Assembly (NCBI RefSeq): GCF_023150065.1
Contig: NZ_JAKLLN010000032.1
Location: 1 to 37,004, forward strand
Reading direction: 5' to 3'
From: Zoogloea sp.
Lineage (GTDB): Bacteria; Pseudomonadota; Gammaproteobacteria; Burkholderiales; Rhodocyclaceae
DNA: 37,004 nucleotides
The notes below the pieces were generated by a model, which saw only the letters and a program-made list of their open reading frames with translations, was not told the origin of the DNA and made no database searches. The translations under genes and the position numbers were made by a program. Each line of letters starts with the position of its first letter. The first letter of the stretch is position 1. Of this stretch, positions 32,087 through 37,004 are shown one piece after another.

Positions 32087-32643
32087 AAGGCCTGCTTGCC
32101 GTGCTGCTGCTATGGGCGGGCCTCGCCCTGGCGGACGAGCAGGCAACGGTCTGCTTCAACTATGGCTGCCTCGCCCGGCAGGAGGTGACGTTTTCGGAAG
32201 TCAGGCTCACCGAGCTTGGGGGGCGGCTGGGCTTGGCGGATACGCCCGTGGCCGAGCGGGCGATTCTGTCGCAGGTGGTCGGCCAGCTCTACTTGTGGGC
32301 GGGTGAGCAGTCGCCGATCCAGGCGGATCGCCCTGGAGACTTCCTTGATGACGGCGTCCATGGAATGATGGACTGCATTGATCATGCGGAGACGACTTCG
32401 GGTTTCCTGCGCATGATTGAAGGACGCGGGCTGCTGCGTTTCCACGTGGTGGAGCCGATCCAGCGCCGGGTGCGCTGGCTGGTGGCCCAGCATTTCTCTG
32501 CGGCGATTCGCGAGAAGAGTGGGGATGGGCCCGAGAGCGGGGCGCGTTTTGTTGTGGATTCGTGGTTCGGGGAGCATGGCGATCCGGCCGTGGTGTTACC
32601 CCTGGAAGACTGGCTGGATGGAGAAGGACCGAATGTCTCGTAA
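32083..32643 (+). CDS. Exported protein, possible transglutaminase-like cysteine protease fold
   Basis: A 186-residue protein with a signal peptide ([19 protein letters not shown], about 2-20). I do not recognise an assigned family. The order of residues resembles transglutaminase-like cysteine proteinases (BTLCP type): a cysteine in [15 protein letters not shown] (C98, with D100 and H101), then L(113-118)RFHVVEP, a histidine in VAQHFSAAI (H137) and an aspartate in FVVDSWF (D159). That spacing and the strand pattern fit a Cys-His-Asp triad, but this is inference from pattern alone. Two more cysteines (C24, C29) near the mature N-terminus could form a disulfide. ATG 32083 overlaps the nudJ stop, and the 3' end overlaps mnmA by 11 bases, so it is embedded in the nudJ-mnmA operon. 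Confidence 0.8.
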   Translation: MKGLLAVLLLWAGLALADEQATVCFNYGCLARQEVTFSEVRLTELGGRLGLADTPVAERAILSQVVGQLYLWAGEQSPIQADRPGDFLDDGVHGMMDCIDHAETTSGFLRMIEGRGLLRFHVVEPIQRRVRWLVAQHFSAAIREKSGDGPESGARFVVDSWFGEHGDPAVVLPLEDWLDGEGPNVS

Positions 32644-33745
32644 GGAAAAAGTCGTTGTCGGCATGTCCGGCGGAGTGGATTCGTCTGTGGCGGCCCTGTT
32701 GCTGAAGCAGCAGGGCTACGACGTGGTCGGCCTGTTCATGAAGAACTGGGAAGATGATGACGACAGCGAATACTGTTCGACCCGGGAGGACCTGGTTGAT
32801 GTGGTATCGGTGGCTGATGTGCTGGGCATCGAACTGGAGGTCGTCAACTTCTCGAAGGAGTACAAGGATCGGGTGTTCGCCGATTTCCTCCGGGAGTACG
32901 AGGCCGGGCGTACGCCGAATCCGGACATCCTGTGCAACTCCGAGATCAAGTTCAAGGCTTTCCTGGATCACGCCATGGCCCTGGGCGCCGACCGCATTGC
33001 CACGGGCCACTACGCGCAGGTGCGCGAATGGACTAATGACGGGCGCACGGAGTATCAGCTCCTGAAGGCCGAGGACGGCACCAAGGATCAGAGCTACTTC
33101 CTGTACCGCCTGAACCAGGCGCAGCTGTCCAGGACCCTGTTTCCGATCGGTCATCTGTACAAGCGTGATGTGCGCAAGATGGCCGAGGCCGCCGGCCTGC
33201 ATGTGCACGCCAAGAAGGACTCCACCGGGATCTGCTTCATTGGCGAGCGGCCCTTCCGGGAGTTCCTGTCCCGCTATCTGCCTGCCAGGCCGGGGGAGAT
33301 CCGCACCCTGGATGGCAACAAGGTCATCGGTCAGCACCAGGGTTTGATGCATCACACCATCGGCCAGCGCAAGGGCTTGCTGATCGGTGGCATCAAGGGC
33401 AATCAGGACGATGCCGGGGATCACGACGCCTGGTATGCCGCAGTCAAGGATGTGGCCAGCAACGTGCTGTACGTTGTGCAAGGGCACGATCATCCGGCTT
33501 TGCTCAAGGACCGGATGATTGCGGCTGACCTGTCCTGGGTGTCGGGCCGGGACCCGCGCACCCACTGGGTTTACACCGCCAAGCCGCGCTATCGCACACC
33601 GGATGCGCCTTGCGAGATCGATGAGCTGGCGGGCGGGCGGGCCGAGATTGCCTTTGCCCAGCCCCAGTGGGCGGTGACACCGGGGCAGAGCGTGGTGATT
33701 TATGAAAGCCGGGTCTGCCTCGGCGGCGGAATCATCGTGGGGTGA
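32633..33745 (+). CDS. mnmA: tRNA-specific 2-thiouridylase MnmA
   Basis: A 370-residue enzyme that puts sulfur on uridine 34 of Lys, Glu and Gln tRNAs. The PP-loop SGGVDSS is at 12-18; the catalytic cysteines are C101 in [11 protein letters not shown] and C201 in [12 protein letters not shown]. Also conserved are [35 protein letters not shown] and [10 protein letters not shown]. The start ATG 32633 has AAGGA 4 bases upstream and overlaps the preceding gene by 11 bases, so translation is probably coupled. A strong terminator begins 20 bases after the stop. Confidence 0.97.
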   Translation: MSRKEKVVVGMSGGVDSSVAALLLKQQGYDVVGLFMKNWEDDDDSEYCSTREDLVDVVSVADVLGIELEVVNFSKEYKDRVFADFLREYEAGRTPNPDILCNSEIKFKAFLDHAMALGADRIATGHYAQVREWTNDGRTEYQLLKAEDGTKDQSYFLYRLNQAQLSRTLFPIGHLYKRDVRKMAEAAGLHVHAKKDSTGICFIGERPFREFLSRYLPARPGEIRTLDGNKVIGQHQGLMHHTIGQRKGLLIGGIKGNQDDAGDHDAWYAAVKDVASNVLYVVQGHDHPALLKDRMIAADLSWVSGRDPRTHWVYTAKPRYRTPDAPCEIDELAGGRAEIAFAQPQWAVTPGQSVVIYESRVCLGGGIIVG

Positions 33746-33764
33746 TCCGCCGTGCTGGAATGAG

Positions 33765-33797
33765 AAACGGGCGCCTTCTGTGAGGCGCCCGTTTTTT
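33765..33797. terminator. Intrinsic terminator after mnmA
   Basis: AAACGGGCGCCT (33765-33776) pairs perfectly with AGGCGCCCGTTT (33783-33794), followed by more T to give TTTTTTG. On the minus strand the hairpin is followed by TTTCTC, so it may also end the lytic transglycosylase transcript. Confidence 0.95.
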
Positions 33798-33812
33798 GTT
33801 TGCAGCTCTGGC

Positions 33813-34442
33813 TCAAGGGTTCTGGGCCAGTCGGTAGCTGGGGTAGGACCAGTTGTGCTCCCAGGCAGCCCGAACCATGTTCGGGTACTCGGCCTTGCCC
33901 AGACTGCCGTTGTAACGGCCAAGGGCGCGGAAGAGATCACCTTTCTCGATGTCCAGGTAGTGGCGCAGGATCGTGCATCCGAAGCGCAGGTTGGTGCGCA
34001 TGTGGAAGAGGTTGGTGTCCTCGGTGCCGATGAGGCGTGCCCAGAAGGGCATGACCTGCATGTAGCCGCGAGCTCCGACCGAGGAAACAGCGTATTTCTT
34101 GAAGCCGCTTTCCACCTGGATCAGGCCGAGTACGAGCTGTGGATCGAGACCTGCCCGGCTGGCTTCATAGTGCACTGCGCGCAGCAGTTCCGAGCGATAG
34201 GTTTCATCCGGTATGCGCCTGGCCAGGCGCTGGGACATCTCGGACAGCCAGCGGGCCCGCTCTGCCGAGCGCTGAAAGCTGGCATCCAGCGGTGCCTGAT
34301 CTGCCACGGCAGCGTGCAGGGCGGCCTGCACGCTGGCGGCGAGGGGCTGGTACTGCTGATTGCCTGCCCGCACCCCCGTGGCTGCTCCCACCAACAGCAG
34401 GGCGAGGAGGCTTGAGGCGAGGGTGCGGCGGAGTGCTGCCAT
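33813..34442 (-). CDS. Lytic transglycosylase, SLT domain
   Basis: A 209-residue exported protein. A signal peptide (about residues 6-26, SLLALLLVGAATGVRA) precedes a short helical region and an SLT/goose-lysozyme-like domain (about 85-195). The catalytic glutamate is E111 in GLIQVESGFKKYA; SSVGARGYMQVMPFWARLIG and ALGRYNGSLGKAEYP are the other conserved motifs. It cleaves peptidoglycan with formation of anhydro-muramic ends, in the periplasm. It has no lipobox cysteine. It starts 3 bases beyond the stop of proS on the same strand, so the two form one transcript, an arrangement I recall from other betaproteobacteria. Confidence 0.94.
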   Translation of the reverse strand: MAALRRTLASSLLALLLVGAATGVRAGNQQYQPLAASVQAALHAAVADQAPLDASFQRSAERARWLSEMSQRLARRIPDETYRSELLRAVHYEASRAGLDPQLVLGLIQVESGFKKYAVSSVGARGYMQVMPFWARLIGTEDTNLFHMRTNLRFGCTILRHYLDIEKGDLFRALGRYNGSLGKAEYPNMVRAAWEHNWSYPSYRLAQNP

Positions 34443-34445
34443 GGG

Positions 34446-36164
34446 TCAGCCCTTCAGCTTGCCGATGACGAGGCTGGCCACTTCGCTGACGGCCAGCTTG
34501 GTGGCTTCAGTGTCACGACGCCCCTGGTATTCGACCACGCCTTCCTTCAGGCCGCGATCACCGATAACCACCCGATGGGGCGTACCGATCAGCTCGTTGT
34601 CGGCCAGCAGGGAGCCCGGACGCTCGTCCCGGTCGTCCAGGAAAGCATCGATGCCGGCTGCGAGAAGTTCCGCGTAGAGGGCGTTGGCTGCATCGCGCAC
34701 CGCATCCGATTTGGCATAGCCCATGGGGACGATGGCGACCTGGAAGGGGGCGATGGCGTCCGGCCAGATGATGCCGCGGGCGTCGTTGTTCTGCTCGATG
34801 GCCGCGCCCAGGATGCGGGAGACGCCGATGCCGTAACAGCCCATCTCCATGATCTGCTCCTTGCCCTGCTCGTTGAGGAACTTGCAGTTGAGGGCTTCGG
34901 CGTACTTGGTGCGGAGCTGGAAAATGTGACCGACTTCGATGCCGCGGCAGATCTCCAGGCTGCCCTGGCCGTCGGGCGAGGGGTCGCCGGCCACCACGTT
35001 GCGCAGGTCGGCCACCTCGGCCTCGGGGAAGTCACGGCCGATGTTCACGCCGGTGTAGTGATGATCGTCCTCATTGGCGCCGGTGATGAAGTCGGCCATG
35101 GCGGCTACGCTGCGGTCCATGACCACGCGGCCTGCAAAACCCACCGGGCCCAGCGAGCCTGCGTTGGCGCCGAATGCGGCAAGAATGGCGGCCGGGGAGG
35201 CGAAGGTCAGCGGGTTCTTCACGCCGGTGATCTTCTGGGCCTTCACTTCGTTCAGCTCGTGATCGCCACGCAGCAGCAGCAGTACCGGCTTGTTGCCGAT
35301 GCTGTCGTCACCGTCCACGACGATGGCCTTGACCGTGCTCGTGGCAGACACCTTCAGGAACGCAGCCAGCTCGTCAATGGTCTTCACGCCCGGCGTGTGC
35401 ACCTTGGTCAGGGCTGCGGTTGCGGACGGCCGCGGGCTGGTGGGCGCCAGGGCCTCGGCCAACTCCACGTTGGCGGCGTAGTCGGACGTGGGGCAGTAGG
35501 CGATGTCGTCTTCCCCGGTTTCGGCGATGACGTGGAATTCATGGGAGCCCGTGCCACCGATGGAGCCAGTGTCGGCCGCCACCGCGCGGAACTTCAGGCC
35601 GAGACGGTTGAAGATGCGGTGGTAGGTGTCATACATGTTGCGGTATTCCCGCTGCAGATCCTCGAAGGAGCTGTGGAAGGAGTAGCCGTCCTTCATCAGG
35701 AATTCACGTCCACGCATCACGCCAAAGCGCGGCCGGATCTCGTCGCGGAACTTCATCTGCACCTGGTAGAAGTGCTTGGGCAGCTGCCGGTAGCTCCTCA
35801 GGTCACGACGCACGACGTCGGTGATGACTTCTTCGTGGGTCGGGCCGATGACGAAATCGCGGTCATGGCGGTCCTTGAAGCGCAGCAGCTCGGGGCCGTA
35901 GAAATCCCAGCGCCCGGACTCCTGCCAGAGTTCGGCAGGCTGGACGGCTGGCATCAGCAATTCGATCGCGCCGGCACGGTTCATCTCTTCCTTCACAATG
36001 GCTTCCACCTTGCGCAGTGCACGAAGGCCAAGGGGCATCCAGGTGTAGATACCACCGGCAAGCCGCTTGATCAGGCCGGCTCGCATCATGAGCTTGTGAC
36101 TGATGACTTCGGCGTCGGACGGGGCTTCCTTGAGGGTGGAGAGGAAGAACTGTGAGGCACGCAT
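34446..36164 (-). CDS. proS: Prolyl-tRNA synthetase (bacterial type with editing insert)
   Basis: A 572-residue class II synthetase. N-terminal [20 protein letters not shown], motif 2 region [20 protein letters not shown] (about 138-157), the editing INS domain between motifs 2 and 3 (about 225-400, with [20 protein letters not shown]), motif 3 in [18 protein letters not shown] and a C-terminal anticodon-binding domain ([14 protein letters not shown] onward). The long editing insert, which clears Ala-tRNAPro, marks it as the bacterial rather than the archaeal-type enzyme. The start ATG 36164 gives the normal family N-terminus. The lytic transglycosylase gene follows by 3 bases. Confidence 0.98.
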   Translation of the reverse strand: MRASQFFLSTLKEAPSDAEVISHKLMMRAGLIKRLAGGIYTWMPLGLRALRKVEAIVKEEMNRAGAIELLMPAVQPAELWQESGRWDFYGPELLRFKDRHDRDFVIGPTHEEVITDVVRRDLRSYRQLPKHFYQVQMKFRDEIRPRFGVMRGREFLMKDGYSFHSSFEDLQREYRNMYDTYHRIFNRLGLKFRAVAADTGSIGGTGSHEFHVIAETGEDDIAYCPTSDYAANVELAEALAPTSPRPSATAALTKVHTPGVKTIDELAAFLKVSATSTVKAIVVDGDDSIGNKPVLLLLRGDHELNEVKAQKITGVKNPLTFASPAAILAAFGANAGSLGPVGFAGRVVMDRSVAAMADFITGANEDDHHYTGVNIGRDFPEAEVADLRNVVAGDPSPDGQGSLEICRGIEVGHIFQLRTKYAEALNCKFLNEQGKEQIMEMGCYGIGVSRILGAAIEQNNDARGIIWPDAIAPFQVAIVPMGYAKSDAVRDAANALYAELLAAGIDAFLDDRDERPGSLLADNELIGTPHRVVIGDRGLKEGVVEYQGRRDTEATKLAVSEVASLVIGKLKG

Positions 36165-36195
36165 GGACCGGATCCGTTGAAAGTACAGCCTGCGA

Positions 36196-36224
36196 TTTTA
36201 CCGTGCACAGGGCTGACTGGCAGC
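36196..36224 (-). promoter_or_regulatory. Candidate sigma-70 promoter for proS
   Basis: On the minus strand CTGCCA (36224-36219) and TAAAAT (36201-36196) are 17 bases apart; four of six and five of six bases match consensus. The -10 box is 32 bases upstream of the proS start. This is the best -35/-10 pair found in the window. Confidence 0.5.
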
Positions 36225-36320
36225 GCTTGTCGCGTGGCGCACCGAATCAGGGCGTTGTTCTTTCACGACAGGGGGAAATGTGGAAGAATTCCGGCCAGTT
36301 CATGAATTAAAGGTTGCACC

Positions 36321-36872
36321 ATGCTCGACCGTGAAGGCTATCGGCCTAACGTCGGCATCATTCTGGTGAATGCGCGCAACGAAGTTTTCTGGGGCAAACG
36401 GATACGAGAACATTCCTGGCAGTTTCCGCAAGGCGGAATCAAGCACGGCGAATCGCCGGAACAGGCCATGTACCGTGAGCTCTTCGAAGAAGTCGGCTTG
36501 AAGCCTGAGCACGTCCGCATCATCGGCCGCACACGCGGCTGGTTGCGCTATGACGTTCCCAAGCACTGGATCAAGCGTGAGTGGCGAAACACCTATCGGG
36601 GGCAGAAACAGATCTGGTTTCTGCTCCGCTTGGTGGGGCGCGACTCCGATGTCTGTTTGCGTGCGAGCAATCACCCTGAATTCGATGCCTGGCGCTGGAG
36701 TTACTACTGGGTCCCGCTGGAGGCCGTGATCGAGTTCAAGCGGGGCGTATATCAGTCCGCCCTGCTGGAGCTTGCCCGGCTGTTGTTCCGGGATCGGCTG
36801 TTCGAGATTCCGGACAGCTACCGGATGTTTGATTCGTCGCCAGACAGCACCGAGCCGCCAGCGTCGTTGTGA
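36321..36872 (+). CDS. rppH: RNA pyrophosphohydrolase
   Basis: A 183-residue Nudix enzyme that removes pyrophosphate from the 5' end of mRNA and so starts decay. It begins [20 protein letters not shown] and carries [20 protein letters not shown] followed by ELFEEVGL (33-60), the RppH Nudix box. [20 protein letters not shown] and the aromatic-rich [20 protein letters not shown] are specific to RppH rather than other Nudix proteins. Length is close to the E. coli enzyme. The start ATG 36321 has AAAGG at 36309-36313 with 7 bases of spacing. It is divergent from proS, a conserved pairing in betaproteobacteria. Confidence 0.96.
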   Translation: MLDREGYRPNVGIILVNARNEVFWGKRIREHSWQFPQGGIKHGESPEQAMYRELFEEVGLKPEHVRIIGRTRGWLRYDVPKHWIKREWRNTYRGQKQIWFLLRLVGRDSDVCLRASNHPEFDAWRWSYYWVPLEAVIEFKRGVYQSALLELARLLFRDRLFEIPDSYRMFDSSPDSTEPPASL

Positions 36873-36903
36873 TCGCGCGGAAACTTGGAGAGTGCTTGCT
36901 GGT

Positions 36904-36928
36904 CTGACAATTCAGGTTGTCGGTCTTT
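36904..36928 (+). terminator. Possible terminator after rppH
   Basis: CTGACAA (36904-36910) pairs with TTGTCGG (36917-36923) with one G-U pair, followed by TCTTT. Weak, but the only candidate. The window ends with GGGAGGAG (36996-37003), which looks like the ribosome site of a gene starting just outside. Confidence 0.33.
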
Positions 36929-37004
36929 CGCCCCTTCAGGGTGAGGTGATGGCCGGGGCTGCTGGTGCGGTCCCGGTTTGTGATGTAGGCACAATGGGAG
37001 GAGA

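Noticed and set aside
34575-36155. 526-codon plus-strand frame opposite proS
   Set aside because: Pure antisense of proS with repetitive Gly/Val/His composition and no motif.
1-37004. CRISPR arrays, insertion sequences, integrases, tRNA genes or attachment sites
   Set aside because: No regularly spaced direct repeats, transposase motifs, terminal inverted repeats or cloverleaf sequences were seen on either strand. Codon use is even, which argues against an island.

Overview
This window is a gene-dense, high-GC (about 65%) stretch of bacterial chromosome. It reads as a betaproteobacterium, most likely Rhodocyclales (Azospira/Dechlorosoma-like). The grounds are the housekeeping families seen (FimV-like protein, DUF2889 next to sucCD, NudJ-MnmA, IlvE with a zf-CHCC mini-protein, PduO-type adenosyltransferase), the codon bias and the gene order; the genus is an inference from memory. 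I see 37 protein genes, no tRNA or rRNA, no insertion sequence, no CRISPR array and no integrase, so this is core chromosome rather than an island.

Layout. 1-6.8 kb: a luciferase-like flavin oxidoreductase, a small HD-GYP protein, a split YeeE/YedE sulfur-transport pair, an Epd-type dehydrogenase, and a divergent MFS exporter/LysR pair. 6.8-10.7 kb: a DegS-like periplasmic protease, a Nif3-family protein and a FimV-like membrane protein. 10.9-13.8 kb: DUF2889, then sucC-sucD behind a long, strongly structured leader and closed by a strong terminator. 13.9-18.8 kb: an apparent signalling operon of PP2C phosphatase, double-FHA protein, a 51-codon hydrophobic ORF that fits exactly between its neighbours, a class II cyclic-nucleotide phosphodiesterase fold, and a GAF-MshEN-GspE/PilB ATPase. 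18.8-24.0 kb: amiC-tsaE head-to-head with queG, a FeeM-like N-acyltransferase, murI, and a cobalamin adenosyltransferase. 24.2-27.4 kb: alaS and a zinc-ribbon Nudix gene. 27.4-31.5 kb, minus strand: ilvE, zf-CHCC, an NTF2-like protein, a YheT hydrolase and a phosphohexomutase. 31.6-36.9 kb: nudJ, an exported protein with a transglutaminase-like Cys/His/Asp pattern, mnmA, a lytic transglycosylase, proS and rppH.

How they work together. Much is housekeeping: the TCA cycle (sucCD), translation (alaS, proS, mnmA, tsaE, queG), cell wall (murI, amiC, lytic transglycosylase), amino acids (ilvE) and RNA/nucleotide turnover (three Nudix proteins). The parts most worth a second look are the PP2C/FHA/PDE/ATPase operon, which couples phospho-signalling and cyclic-nucleotide turnover to a motor ATPase with no pilus or secretion genes beside it; the sucC leader RNA; and the protein between nudJ and mnmA.
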